Positions 7,982-19,812 are shown, counted from the first letter of the stretch. The stretch is 64,000 bases of DNA from Streptomyces sp. DH5 (GCF_020873915.1 NZ_JAHWGP010000002.1:124001-188000), one strand, 5' to 3'. Notes: a model not told the origin generated them from the sequence alone. A program made the numbers and translations.

Positions 7982-8147
7982 GCCGGCTCCCCGGGACGCC
8001 GGGCGGGCGCGCGTCACCTGCCCGGCTGCGGCCGGAGTGCGCGGCGGTCCCGCTGCCCTTTGGCTGGCCTCGTGACGGCACGGGCGCTCCCCGACCTCGG
8101 CGGCGCAAGGGATGTACCGCCGGCCGTGCCGCCGGAAGGCAGTCCAC

Positions 8148-8678
8148 ATGCACCTCTCCAAGCCACTGCTCCGCTCCGGACCCACCGTGGCAGCCGCCGC
8201 CGCGCTCGCCCTGTCCCCGGCCGGACCGGCCGCCGCGGCCGGGATCTCGGTGAGCACCACCGGGTCGACGGTCTCGGTCAGCACCAGCGCGTGCACCCGG
8301 ATCAACGGCCAGTGGGGCACCGCGTCGCTGCTCGGCAGCGGCCAGGGCAGCTTCTCGCAGGGCCGTCAGGTGACGCTGACGGGGACGGCCTCCGGCCAGT
8401 CCGCCGCCTGGTCGGACGTCGGTGCGGGCACCTACACGGTGATCGTGATGTGCTCCGACGGCAGCACCGCGGGCACCCAGGCCGTCGTCGTCTCCCCCGT
8501 GTCCAGCCCCTCGGCCACCCCCACCGCCTCGCCCACCCGCGGAGTGATGGGTGGCGTCGGCGGCGGTTCGACGGACTACGGCACGGTCACCCTGGTGGCA
8601 GGCGGTTCGCTGTTCGGCACCGGTCTGCTCGCCACCGCCTGGTACCTGCGCCGGCGCGCCAGGCCGCGCCACCTCTAG
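8148..8678 (+). CDS. Secreted membrane-anchored protein of unknown function
   Basis: Encodes 176 residues: a signal peptide (MHLSKPLLRSG...AAAA), a Ser/Thr-rich exposed region with two cysteines (in 'TSACTRI' and 'VIVMCSDG') likely to form a disulfide, a Pro/Ser/Thr-rich stalk ('SPVSSPSATPTASPTRG'), and a C-terminal hydrophobic segment ('LVAGGSLFGTGLLATAWYL') followed by RRRAR. This sortase-like or tail-anchored shape is frequent in Streptomyces cell-surface proteins, but there is no LPxTG box. GGAAGG precedes the ATG. Function unknown; a surface-sensing or structural role is a guess. Confidence 0.75.
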   Translation: MHLSKPLLRSGPTVAAAAALALSPAGPAAAAGISVSTTGSTVSVSTSACTRINGQWGTASLLGSGQGSFSQGRQVTLTGTASGQSAAWSDVGAGTYTVIVMCSDGSTAGTQAVVVSPVSSPSATPTASPTRGVMGGVGGGSTDYGTVTLVAGGSLFGTGLLATAWYLRRRARPRHL

Positions 8679-8682
8679 GGCC

Positions 8683-8732
8683 GGCGCCGGCCGCCATCAC
8701 GTCCGACGCGCTCCGGTCGGGCGGCCGGCGCC
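8683..8732. terminator. Hairpin terminator between convergent genes
   Basis: GGCGCCGGCCGCC at 8683-8695 pairs with GGCGGCCGGCGCC at 8720-8732, a perfect 13-base stem with a 24-base loop. It lies between the stop of the anchored-protein gene and the stop of the convergent PadR gene and could serve both. Confidence 0.6.
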
Positions 8733-8754
8733 TTCTCGTCCCGCGGCCGGACGG

Positions 8755-9330
8755 TCACGCCTTCCGCGCCCCCGGCCGCTCCCCCTCGTCCGGCTCCGGC
8801 AGACGGTCGAACTCCGAGAGCGCGTGGTCGAGCCACCGGGTCCAGAACGTCTCCAGGTCGATGCCGGCCCGCAGCACGAGGTGCCGCAGCCGGTCCTGCG
8901 GCCCGTCCTTGCCGGGCGGGAAGTCGCGGCGCTCGATCTCCCGGTACTCCTCCAACTGCCGCCCGTGCAACTCGCGGTGGCGCCGCAGATCGGCCCGGAG
9001 CCCTTCGGTGCCGACCACGGCCGCCGCCCTCAGCCGCAGCAGCATCACATCCCGGTGCGGCTTGGGGTCCTGGGACGCGGCGGTCCAGCGGGCCAGTTCG
9101 TCACGGCCCGCCGGAAGCACCTCGTACGCCTTCTTCTGGCCCCGGGCCGGCTGCTCGGACGGCAGAGCCCGGATCAGGCCCTCGGCCTCCAGTTTCCCCA
9201 GCTCGCGGTAGATCTGCTGGTGGGTCGCGGACCAGAAGTAGCCGATCGACCTGTCGAACCGGCGGGTCAGCTCCAGCCCCGACGACGGCTTCTCGAGCAG
9301 GGCGGTGAGGATCGCGTGCGGGAGTGACAT
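8755..9330 (-). CDS. PadR-family transcriptional regulator
   Basis: Encodes 191 residues. The N-terminal winged helix is typical of PadR ('MSLPHAILTALLEKPSSGLEL', 'YFWSATHQQIYRELGKLEAEGLI', wing 'KKAYEVLPAGRDEL'). The C-terminal Vir-type helices include 'LHGRQLEEYREIERRDF'. It lies 31 bases after the stop of the FadH-type reductase on the same strand and is probably cotranscribed with it. The 26-bp palindrome in front of that operon is the obvious candidate binding site, giving autoregulation. Confidence 0.9.
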   Translation of the reverse strand: MSLPHAILTALLEKPSSGLELTRRFDRSIGYFWSATHQQIYRELGKLEAEGLIRALPSEQPARGQKKAYEVLPAGRDELARWTAASQDPKPHRDVMLLRLRAAAVVGTEGLRADLRRHRELHGRQLEEYREIERRDFPPGKDGPQDRLRHLVLRAGIDLETFWTRWLDHALSEFDRLPEPDEGERPGARKA

Positions 9331-9361
9331 GCGCTCATCCTAGGGACGGGCCGCGCCGCCC

Positions 9362-12113
<2,752 letters not shown>

Positions 12114-12354
12114 CGTGATCGCTCCTCTCGTGGTCACGCCGCCGTCCCCGCCCCTCACTCAGCAAAGCACCACATGCCGGGGAGCACTACCCGCGCCACT
12201 GCGGCGCGGCCGCTTCGCGGGCGCCCGCCACGCCGGTGGGAGAAGCTGGAACCGAACGGTACGAGCGGCGGAGATCCGCCCCCGCGCGCGGTAGAACAAA
12301 GGGGTGTCGGCACGGCGACGGTGTGCCGGGGAATCGGCGAAGGCGGGGCGTGGA

Positions 12355-14445
12355 ATGAGTGCAGCGGGATCACTCCCGGCCGGCGACGACCGGCCGGAGC
12401 CCGGACCGGTGCGTCCCAGCGGCCTGCTGGACGTGCTGCGTGTGGCCTCGGTGGTCCTGGACACCGAGGGGCGCGTCATGCTGTGGAGCCCTCAGGCCGA
12501 GGAGCTGTTCGGTTACAACGCACGGGAGGCGCTGGGCCAGTACGCGGCCCGGATCATGGTGCACGAGGAACACCTGGACCTGGTGGTGAAGCTGTTCGCC
12601 GACGTCATGCGCACCGGTCGGAGCTGGGCGGGCGCCTTCCCCATCCGGCGCAAGGACGGCGGCACCCGGCTGGTGGAGTTCCGCAACATGCGGCTGCTGG
12701 ACGACCGGGGGGAGGTGTACGCCCTCGGCCTCGCGGTGGACCAGTCGACCGTGCGCCGGCTCGAGCGCGACGTGGCGCTGACCGCCCGGATCGTCGCCCA
12801 GTCCCCCATCGGACTGGCCGTCCTGGACTCCGGTCTCCGGTACGTGTCGGTGAACCCGGCGCTGGAGCAGATGAACGGCGTCCCGGCCGACCAGCACCTC
12901 GGCCGTACGATCCGGGAGGTGGTGCCGCTGCTGCTCGTGGACGCCATCGAGGACGCGGCCCGTGAGGTGCTGGACACCGGCCGGCCCTCCGTCGACCTGT
13001 TCACCACCGGCCGCACCCCCGCCGATCCGGACGAGGACCACGCCTGGTCGGTCTCCCTGTACCGGCTGGAGAACGGGCTCGGGACCGTTCTGGGCGTTGC
13101 CATGTCCCTGGTGGACGTCACCGAGCAGTACCGGGCGAACGCCGAGGCCGAGAGCGCGCGGCGGCGGCTCGCCGTGATCGCCGACGCCACCACCCGGATC
13201 GGCACCACCCTGGACCTCGACCGTACGGCCGGCGAACTCGCCGACGTGGCCGTGCCGGAACTGGCCGACGCGGCGGCGGTGGACCTGCTGGACGCGGTGG
13301 TGCTGGGCCGGCGCAGCACCCTCGGCCCCGCCGAGCCGGCCGTCATGCGGGCGCTCGCGGTCCGCTGGGCGGACGCGGACGGCGCGGACGACGTGCTGCC
13401 GGCGGCCGACCCGCCGGGCCGGGTGACCCGCTACGCTCCGGACCGGCTGATCACCGAGTGCGTACGCACCGGACTGCCCGTGATGGTGCCGCAGGTGAAG
13501 GACGAGGACCTCGCGCGGATCGCCCGTTCCCCCGAGGCGGCCGAGCTGCTGGCGCGGGCGGGTGTCCACTCGTACCTGGCCGTGCCGCTGATCGCGCGCG
13601 GGGAGGTGCTCGGCGCCCTCGACCTCGCCCGCACGCGCACCCCCCGTCCCTTCGACGAGGACGACCTGCTGCTCGCACGGGAGCTGGCCTCGCGCGCGGC
13701 GGTGCAGATCGACAACGCCCGCTGGTACCAGAACGCCCGCGACACCGCCCTGACCCTGCAGCGCAGTCTGCTGCCGAGCCACCCGCGGGTGACGGGCGGC
13801 CTGGAGGTCGCCTCCCGCTACCAGCCGGCCGGCGCCACCAGCGAGGTGGGCGGCGACTGGTTCGACGTGATCCCGCTGGACGACGACAGGACGGCGCTCG
13901 TCGTGGGGGACGTGATGGGCAGCGGCATCCCCGCCGCGGCCACGATGGGCCGGCTCCGCACGGCGACCCACACCCTCGCCTCCCTGGGCCTGGATCCGGC
14001 CGTGCTGCTGGAGCACCTGGACCGGATCACCGGCGGGCTGGACCAGGCGATCGCCACCTGTGTGTACGCCGTCCACGATCCGCGCGAGCGGCGGTGCACC
14101 ATCGCCAACGCCGGGCACCTGCCACCGGTCCGGCTCCGGGCCGGCCACGCTCCCGAACTGCTGGATCTGCCCACCGGCGTGCCCCTGGGCGTGGGCGGGG
14201 TCGCGTTCTCCACGACCACCGTCGCACTGGAGCCGGGCGACCGGCTGGTGTTCTACACCGACGGTCTCGTCGAGACCCGCCGCGATCCGCTGGACGAGCG
14301 CCTCGACCGGCTGCTCGCCCTGCTGGACCGGCCCGGCCACTCCCTCGAGGAGGTCTGCGACCTGCTCCTGCGCACCCTGCACGAGCCCGACAACGTCGAC
14401 GACGTGGCCCTGCTGATCGCACGCGCGACGACACCGGACGACTGA
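12355..14445 (+). CDS. PAS-PAS-GAF-PP2C (SpoIIE/RsbU-type) protein phosphatase
   Basis: About 696 residues. Two PAS domains lie near residues 22-130 ('VVLDTEGRVMLWSPQAEELFGY') and 145-265 ('VLDSGLRYVSVNPALEQMNG'). A GAF domain spans about 280-465 ('YLAVPLIARGEVLGALDLAR'). The PP2C/SpoIIE domain spans about 480-696 with metal-binding Asp in 'EVGGDWFDVI', 'VVGDVMGSG' and 'NVDDVALLIA'. Such proteins dephosphorylate anti-sigma-factor antagonists in response to ligands sensed by PAS/GAF. No partner kinase or antagonist is adjacent. The start is uncertain: ATG at 12355 has only a weak upstream site (AAGG, distant), and GTG at 12304 is an alternative. Confidence 0.9.
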   Translation: MSAAGSLPAGDDRPEPGPVRPSGLLDVLRVASVVLDTEGRVMLWSPQAEELFGYNAREALGQYAARIMVHEEHLDLVVKLFADVMRTGRSWAGAFPIRRKDGGTRLVEFRNMRLLDDRGEVYALGLAVDQSTVRRLERDVALTARIVAQSPIGLAVLDSGLRYVSVNPALEQMNGVPADQHLGRTIREVVPLLLVDAIEDAAREVLDTGRPSVDLFTTGRTPADPDEDHAWSVSLYRLENGLGTVLGVAMSLVDVTEQYRANAEAESARRRLAVIADATTRIGTTLDLDRTAGELADVAVPELADAAAVDLLDAVVLGRRSTLGPAEPAVMRALAVRWADADGADDVLPAADPPGRVTRYAPDRLITECVRTGLPVMVPQVKDEDLARIARSPEAAELLARAGVHSYLAVPLIARGEVLGALDLARTRTPRPFDEDDLLLARELASRAAVQIDNARWYQNARDTALTLQRSLLPSHPRVTGGLEVASRYQPAGATSEVGGDWFDVIPLDDDRTALVVGDVMGSGIPAAATMGRLRTATHTLASLGLDPAVLLEHLDRITGGLDQAIATCVYAVHDPRERRCTIANAGHLPPVRLRAGHAPELLDLPTGVPLGVGGVAFSTTTVALEPGDRLVFYTDGLVETRRDPLDERLDRLLALLDRPGHSLEEVCDLLLRTLHEPDNVDDVALLIARATTPDD

Positions 14446-14453
14446 GCCCCCGG

Positions 14454-15296
14454 CTACGTCCTGACGCCGATCACGACATGGGCGTACCGCTCCTCGCAGA
14501 CGGCCAGCCGGGTGCGCAAACCGGCACCGGTGAAGGCGTCGACGGCGGCGGGAGCCTGCCGGCGGCTGGTCTCCACCAGGAGCCGGCCGCCGGGCGCGAG
14601 CCATCCGGGTGCCCCGCCGGCGACCCGTCGCAGCACGTCGAGGCCGTCCGCACCGCCGTCGAGCGCGACGCGCGGCTCGTGGTCGCGCGCCTCCGGCGGC
14701 AGCAGGCCGATGCCGGCACTCGGCACGTAGGGCACGTTCGCCGCGAGGATGTCGACACGGCCTCGCAGCCCGGCGGGCAGCGCCTCGAACAGATCGCCCT
14801 GGTGGACCTGCCCGCCGAGGGCGGCGACGTTGCGGCGGGCGCAGCGGACCGCGGCCGGGTCGATGTCGGCGGCGTGCAGCTCGGCCGTGCCGAGCCCGGC
14901 CGCCAGGGCCGCCCCGACGGCGCCCGTGCCGCAGCACAGGTCCACCACGACGGCGGCGCCGGCCGCCTGCGCGAGTGCCTGTTCCACGAGGAACTCGGTG
15001 CGTCTGCGGGGGACGAAGACACCGGGTTCCACGGTGATGCGCCGCCCGTGGAAGTCCGCCCAGCCGACGACGAGTTCGAGAGGCAGCCCGGCCGCCCGGC
15101 GCTCGACCATCGGGCCGATGTCGGCCGGGGTCGGCGCGGCGGCGAGGATCAGTTCGGCCTCGTCCTCGGCGAAGACGCACCCGGCGGCGCGGAGTGCCGC
15201 CACGACGGAATCCGGGGACGGGGGTCCGGGCACGGCCGCCGGAGGGAGGGGAAGGCGCGGGGAGGGTTCGGACGGTGTGTGCGGTCTGTGAGGCAA
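14454..15296 (-). CDS. PrmC/HemK-related putative protein-(glutamine-N5) methyltransferase
   Basis: Encodes 280 residues. SAM-binding motif I is 'VVDLCCGTGAVGAALA', and the acidic ribose contact is 'AADIDPAAV'. The catalytic motif position reads 'NVPYVPS' where PrmC has NPPY. The preceding region 'PLELVVGWADFHGRRITVEPGVFVPRRRTEFLVEQAL' matches the PrmC fold. It belongs to the actinobacterial PrmC-like group and is distinct from true PrmC, which methylates release factors. The Pro-to-Val change makes the substrate uncertain. The gene is convergent with the phosphatase gene, 8 bases away. Confidence 0.85.
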   Translation of the reverse strand: MPHRPHTPSEPSPRLPLPPAAVPGPPSPDSVVAALRAAGCVFAEDEAELILAAAPTPADIGPMVERRAAGLPLELVVGWADFHGRRITVEPGVFVPRRRTEFLVEQALAQAAGAAVVVDLCCGTGAVGAALAAGLGTAELHAADIDPAAVRCARRNVAALGGQVHQGDLFEALPAGLRGRVDILAANVPYVPSAGIGLLPPEARDHEPRVALDGGADGLDVLRRVAGGAPGWLAPGGRLLVETSRRQAPAAVDAFTGAGLRTRLAVCEERYAHVVIGVRT

Positions 15297-15575
15297 GTGC
15301 CTTTGCCTTTCGGGAGCCGAAGGGCGCTCCCGCGGTCACCCGCTGTCGGTGAACCGCGTCGCTTCGAGGGGGGAGCACCCGATCTGACAAGCGGTGACGG
15401 GTCCCACCTCCTTCGGCCTCCCGGCCGGGTCGGTCCACAGCCGGACGGACACACTACCGGACGGTCCCCTCCCCGTACGGTGCGATCGGCCTGGCGGCGG
15501 ACGGGCCGCGGTCACCGCGTACCGTTGAACACGGAAACTCTCGAGCACCAGCCGTAACGGAAAACACCGATCACA

Positions 15576-16181
15576 GTGAACATCACCCGAGGCTTCACCG
15601 GCCGCCCCCGTGTGGACAATCCCGGACTGCCGCCCGGTCAGTACGACGCGGGCGACGACTGGCCCGTCCTCTCGGCCGAGGTCACACCCGACCTCGCGCC
15701 GGGCGACTGGACCTTCCGGATCGACGGGCTGGTGGCGCGGCCCCGTACCTGGGACTGGGACGAGGCGCACGCGCTGCCCGCCTCGGCGTACGAGGGCGAC
15801 ATCCACTGTGTGACCGGGTGGTCGAAGTTCGGGGTGCGGTTCGGCGGTGCCTCGCTGGACGCGTTCCTGGACGCGGTCCGGCCCGATGACGCGGCGACCC
15901 ATGTGGTGGCGTACGCGCACACCGGTTACACGGCCAACCTGCCCCTCGCCGACGTGGCCGGCGGCCGGGCGTGGATCGTCTGGGAGTACGACGGACGGCC
16001 GCTCCCCACCGAACACGGCGGTCCGGCGCGGCTGGTGGTGCCGCACCTGTACTTCTGGAAGAGCGTCAAGTGGCTCGCGGGGCTGCGGCTCCTGGACCAC
16101 GACGAGCCGGGCTTCTGGGAGGGCAACGGGTACCACCCTCGGGGCAACCCCTGGGAGGAGCAGAGGTACTCCGGTGACTGA
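15576..16181 (+). CDS. Sulfite-oxidase-like molybdopterin oxidoreductase
   Basis: Encodes 201 residues, a minimal sulfite-oxidase fold with no signal peptide. The Mo-coordinating Cys is in 'DIHCVTGWSKFGVRFGG'. Cofactor contacts are suggested by 'HTGYTANLPLADV' and 'GPARLVVPHLYFWKSVKWL'. GTG at 15576 is used. The next gene, a flavin reductase, overlaps by 8 bases, so the two are translationally coupled. I infer a two-component redox enzyme in which the flavoprotein passes electrons to or from the Mo centre. The substrate is unknown; YedY-type proteins reduce oxidised methionine, but this one is cytoplasmic. Confidence 0.88.
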   Translation: MNITRGFTGRPRVDNPGLPPGQYDAGDDWPVLSAEVTPDLAPGDWTFRIDGLVARPRTWDWDEAHALPASAYEGDIHCVTGWSKFGVRFGGASLDAFLDAVRPDDAATHVVAYAHTGYTANLPLADVAGGRAWIVWEYDGRPLPTEHGGPARLVVPHLYFWKSVKWLAGLRLLDHDEPGFWEGNGYHPRGNPWEEQRYSGD

Positions 16182-16998
16182 GCCGACGACGGGGGCGGCG
16201 GGGACGACGGGAGCATCGGGGACGACGGTGGCGGTGCCGGGTGCCGCCGAGCGGTTCACCCCGCCGACGCGGTTCGCCGTGCCCGGCCGCATCGCCGTGA
16301 GCCCGCAGGACGCCTCCGTGTGGCGGACCGCCACCCTGACCGGGATCCGCCCCGAGACCCCGCGTGTGTCCACCTTCCGGTTCGCCGTGCCCGGCTGGCC
16401 GGGGCACCTCCCCGGTCAGCACCTGATGCTGCGGCTCACCGCGGAGGACGGGTACGTGGCCCAGCGCCACTACTCGATCGCGTCCGCGCCGGACGACTCC
16501 GGGCACATCGAGCTGACGCTGGACCACGTCGAGGACGGCGAGGTCTCGGGCTGGTTCCACACGCTGGCCCGCCCCGGTGACCGGGTGGAGGTGCGGGGCC
16601 CGCTCAGCGGCTTCTTCGCCTGGCCGGGCGACCGGCCCGCGCTGCTGGTGGGCGCGGGCTCCGGCGTGGTCCCGCTGTGGTCCATGGTGCGGTTCCACCG
16701 GTCGCTGGACATGAGGGTGCCGCTTCGGCTGCTGGTCTCGGCACGCAGTCCCGAGGACCTGATCTACTCGCGCGAGATGAGCACGGAGACCACACCGGTG
16801 TTCACGCGGAGCGCGCCGGAGGGTGTGCCCGTGGGACGCATGACGGCCACCCATGTGGCGCCCTTCATGGCGAGGCAGCCCCCCACGGGGTGGGAGGCCT
16901 ATGTGTGCGGCTCCAACTCGTTCGTCGAGCACGCCTCCCGGCTGCTGGTGGCGGCCGGTCAGCCCGTGGAGCGGATCCGGATCGAGCGCTTCGGCTGA
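16174..16998 (+). CDS. FAD-dependent ferredoxin-reductase-type oxidoreductase
   Basis: About 274 residues. After a Gly/Thr-rich leader the flavin-binding motif 'QRHYSIASAP' (RxYS) appears near residue 98, and the NAD(P)-binding loop 'LLVGAGSGVVPLWSMVRF' near 155. The C-terminus ends 'AYVCGSNSFVEHASRLL..VERIRIERFG'. There is no 2Fe-2S cysteine cluster, unlike many oxygenase reductases. GTG at 16174 overlaps the preceding stop by 8 bases. It probably supplies electrons from NAD(P)H to the Mo protein encoded immediately upstream; the pairing recurs in actinobacteria. Confidence 0.87.
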   Translation: MTEPTTGAAGTTGASGTTVAVPGAAERFTPPTRFAVPGRIAVSPQDASVWRTATLTGIRPETPRVSTFRFAVPGWPGHLPGQHLMLRLTAEDGYVAQRHYSIASAPDDSGHIELTLDHVEDGEVSGWFHTLARPGDRVEVRGPLSGFFAWPGDRPALLVGAGSGVVPLWSMVRFHRSLDMRVPLRLLVSARSPEDLIYSREMSTETTPVFTRSAPEGVPVGRMTATHVAPFMARQPPTGWEAYVCGSNSFVEHASRLLVAAGQPVERIRIERFG

Positions 16999-17181
16999 AC
17001 GCCGGTGCCGCGTCCGTCCGCGGGACGGGCCGCGGCGGGCGTCCGTTTCGCGGGGGTGCCGCCGGTCGCCCGGCCCCGGCTGTCCGCGTGTGCCGCGCCG
17101 CGGGGGAGCCGGCGCCGTGCCGTCGTACGGCCCGCGCACCCTCCGACCGGTGACGGCGGGGAGGTCGAGATGCGAACGTGA

Positions 17182-17850
17182 GTGCTGCGCCGGCCACGGG
17201 GGGCCCTGTGCCGGAGGTCGGACGTCGTGGAGGCGTGGTCGGCCCTGGCCGTCGCCGTCCTGCCGTGCGTGGCGGCTCCGCCGGTGGGGGTGGTCGCCGC
17301 CCGGTGGGCGTACGGCGATGCCCGGGCGGCTGCGCTGGAGCAACGCGCCGAGCACCACCGTGTGCGTGCCGAGGTCGTGGAGCGTCCCACAGGGGGACGG
17401 TCCTCCTCCGACGCCGGCGCGCGCCACGTCTTCCGCGCGCCGGTGCGCTGGACGGGACCGGGCGAGAAGCCGCGTTCCGCCGTCGCCCGCGTCCCGGTGA
17501 ACGCCCGCCCCGGTGACGTGGTGCACGTGTGGTTCGACTCCCGGGGGCGCGATGTGCCGCCCCCGGTCGACGACGCCTCCGTGCGGCAGTACGGCGTCGG
17601 CATGGGCGCCGGTGCGGCGGGCGGCATGGCGGCCGTGGTGCTGCTCGTCCACCGCACGGCGCGCCGGGTGACGACGCGGCGCAGGCTCGCGGAATGGGAG
17701 CGGGCCCGGGCCCGCACCGAGCCGGAGCGGACGCGCCGGGAGGTCTGGGCGGGGAGCGGGGCCCACGACGGGCACGAGCACCGTCAGCAACCGCTTTCTG
17801 CGGCTTCCACCTGTGGTTTTCCCGGAACCCCCTGGCGGATTTCGGGGTGA
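17182..17850 (+). CDS. Rv1733c-like membrane protein
   Basis: Encodes 222 residues. The opening 'RRPRGALCRRSDVVEAWSALAVAVLPCVAAP' is typical of Rv1733c-like actinobacterial proteins: a basic patch followed by 'RSDVVEAW' and a first membrane helix (about 17-40). A second helix lies near 135-158 ('GVGMGAGAAGGMAAVVLLVHR'). The segment between them probably faces outward and contains 'VPVNARPGDVVHVWFDSRG'. The C-terminal tail is charged. The function of the family is unknown; it is linked to hypoxia or dormancy in mycobacteria. The GTG start is a distant 16-18 bases from GGGAGG, so the exact N-terminus is uncertain. Confidence 0.72.
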   Translation: MLRRPRGALCRRSDVVEAWSALAVAVLPCVAAPPVGVVAARWAYGDARAAALEQRAEHHRVRAEVVERPTGGRSSSDAGARHVFRAPVRWTGPGEKPRSAVARVPVNARPGDVVHVWFDSRGRDVPPPVDDASVRQYGVGMGAGAAGGMAAVVLLVHRTARRVTTRRRLAEWERARARTEPERTRREVWAGSGAHDGHEHRQQPLSAASTCGFPGTPWRISG

Positions 17851-17902
17851 TCCACGTACGGTGTGCTCGCTGTGCACTGTCTCTTCACGAAGGCGGTCCC
17901 CG

Positions 17903-18871
17903 ATGGCCCTGTTCGACCTCCCCCTCGACGAACTGCGCGAGTACCGCAGCGAGTCCACGGCGCCCGAGGACTTCGACGCGTTCTGGTCCAGGACGCTCGA
18001 CGAGGCGCGGGAGCACGACCTGGACGCGCGTTTCGAGCCGGTCGACACCGGACTGTCCACGGTGCAGGTGTTCGACGTGACGTTCGCCGGGTTCGGCGGT
18101 CATCCCGTGAAGGGCTGGCTGACGCTGCCCGCCCGGGCGGACGCCCCGCTGCCGCTGGTGGTCGAGTTCATCGGGTACGGCGGCGGCCGCGGCCTCCCGC
18201 ACGAACACCTGCTGTGGGCGTCCACGGGCCGGGCGCACTTCGTGATGGACACCCGCGGACAGGGCAGCGCCTGGGGCGCGGGCGGCGGGACGGCCGACCC
18301 GGTGGGCGGCGCCCCGGCGTATCCCGGGTTCATGACCCGCGGCGTCGACGCGCCCGCGAACTACTACTACCGCCGGGTGTTCACCGACGCGGTCCGCGCG
18401 GTGGAGGCGGCGCGGTCGCACCCGCTGGCCGACGTGAGCCGAACCGTGGCCGTCGGCTCCAGCCAGGGCGGCGGCATCGCCCTCGCGGTGGGCGGCCTGG
18501 TGCCCGACCTGGCGGGTGTCGCGCCCGATGTGCCGTTCCTGTGCGACTTCCCCCGCGCGACGACGCTCACCGACCGGCATCCCTACCGGGAGATAGGTCT
18601 GTACCTGAAGACGCACCGCGGCCGCTTCGACGACGTCCTGCGCACCCTGTCCTACTTCGACGCCGTGCACTTCGCCGCCCGCGGCAGCGCCCCCGCACTG
18701 TTCTCGGCGGCCCTGGAGGACCAGACCTGCCCGCCCTCGACGGTGTTCGCGGCGTTCCACGCCTGGGCGCACCAGGACAAGGCCATCGAGGTGTACGACT
18801 TCAACGACCACGAGGGCGGCGGGCCGTACCACGAAGCGGCCAAGCTGCGCTGGATGCGTTCCTACGTCTGA
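17903..18871 (+). CDS. Acetylxylan esterase / cephalosporin-C deacetylase (CE7)
   Basis: Encodes 322 residues, the normal CE7 length. The CE7 signatures 'RGQGS' ('MDTRGQGSAW'), the nucleophile elbow 'GSSQGGG' and a C-terminal His in 'DFNDHEGGG' are present, with Asp in 'ALEDQTCPPST' completing the triad. No signal peptide, so it acts in the cytoplasm on imported acetylated oligosaccharides, as CE7 enzymes do. GAAGGCGG precedes the ATG. There is no dedicated neighbour for xylan use. A perfect hairpin at 18893-18928 terminates it. Confidence 0.92.
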   Translation: MALFDLPLDELREYRSESTAPEDFDAFWSRTLDEAREHDLDARFEPVDTGLSTVQVFDVTFAGFGGHPVKGWLTLPARADAPLPLVVEFIGYGGGRGLPHEHLLWASTGRAHFVMDTRGQGSAWGAGGGTADPVGGAPAYPGFMTRGVDAPANYYYRRVFTDAVRAVEAARSHPLADVSRTVAVGSSQGGGIALAVGGLVPDLAGVAPDVPFLCDFPRATTLTDRHPYREIGLYLKTHRGRFDDVLRTLSYFDAVHFAARGSAPALFSAALEDQTCPPSTVFAAFHAWAHQDKAIEVYDFNDHEGGGPYHEAAKLRWMRSYV

Positions 18872-18892
18872 CGGGCCGTCGAGGGGTCGCCC

Positions 18893-18928
18893 GCGGTCCG
18901 GCCGGTCGCACGGTTCCGGCCGGACCGC
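18893..18928. terminator. Hairpin terminator between convergent genes
   Basis: GCGGTCCGGCCGG (18893-18905) and CCGGCCGGACCGC (18916-18928) form a perfect 13-base stem with a 10-base loop, 22 bases after the CE7 stop and in front of the convergent methyltransferase stop. Confidence 0.7.
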
Positions 18929-19083
18929 ACCGCCGGGCGGGCCTCACCCGGGGGGTGCGGACCAGTACGCGCACCCGCTCGGGACCGTGACGGGAGCCGA
19001 CCGCGCTCCCCGGTTCACGGGTTGACGACGAACGCGGCCGCCCGAACCGGCCTGCGCGGCACCCTGCGGCCGTCGGGCACTCG

Positions 19084-19812
19084 CTACCCGGCCGCCCGTT
19101 CGGCGACCACCAACCGCGCCTTCGGACTGCCGTCCGCCCGCCGCCCGAACTCGGGAAGGGGCCAGAACCGCACCTCGAACCCGGCCCGGACGAGCTCCCG
19201 CCACATCTCGCCGAAGCGGAAACCCCGGTAGTACATGACGAACGGCGGTCGCCACAGAGCGTTCCGCACCCGCATCACCGCGTCGAACCCCCACAGCAGC
19301 CCGTACGTGTACGAGCCCGGCCGCGGCGGTGCGACCACGGGGAAGACGAAGCGCCCGCCCGGCCGCAGCACCGAGTGGACCTGCCCGAACAGTCCCGGCA
19401 GCTCGTGCGGCAGGAAGTGCCCGAACGCCCCGAAACTCGTCACGAGATCGAAGTCCGGACCGAACGGCAGGTCCCGTGCGTCCGCCCGCACCCAGGTCAC
19501 CGCAGGCCCCGGCGGCCGTGTCCGGGCCCGCGCCACGTCCAGCATGCCGGCGCTGAAGTCCACGCCGGTGACGCTCTCCCCGCACACCTGCCTCAGCACG
19601 TCCACACCCGCACCGGTGCCGCAGCACAGGTCGAGCCCGGTGCCGAACGGCCCCGCCCGCCGCAGCGCCGACACCGTCGCGTCGAGGACCGAGTCCGGCG
19701 TGCGGAAGGGGGTGTGGTCGAACTTCGGCGCGAGGAGGTCGTAGCCGCGTTCCACGGACGACAGCGCCTGGACGGCGAGTTCACGCAGGCGAGGGCCTTC
19801 GGGGCTGAACAT
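19084..19812 (-). CDS. Class I SAM-dependent methyltransferase
   Basis: Encodes 242 residues. Motif I 'GLDLCCGTGAGVDVLRQV', motif II 'VTGVDFSAGMLDVARAR' and 'WVRADARDLPF' give a methyltransferase-11-type Rossmann fold. 'FGAFGHFLPHELPGLFGQVHSVLRPGG' is the motif III region. The C-terminal part ('FVMYYRGFRFGEMWRELVRAGFEV') is a lid that may shape the substrate pocket. It stands alone, so no pathway can be assigned; small-molecule methylation is most likely. Confidence 0.88.
   Translation of the reverse strand: MFSPEGPRLRELAVQALSSVERGYDLLAPKFDHTPFRTPDSVLDATVSALRRAGPFGTGLDLCCGTGAGVDVLRQVCGESVTGVDFSAGMLDVARARTRPPGPAVTWVRADARDLPFGPDFDLVTSFGAFGHFLPHELPGLFGQVHSVLRPGGRFVFPVVAPPRPGSYTYGLLWGFDAVMRVRNALWRPPFVMYYRGFRFGEMWRELVRAGFEVRFWPLPEFGRRADGSPKARLVVAERAAG

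Noticed and set aside
12370-15438. A 1022-codon minus-strand frame opposite the phosphatase
   Set aside because: His/Gln/Arg/Gly-rich antisense composition and no start signal; the PAS/GAF/PP2C gene on the plus strand explains it.
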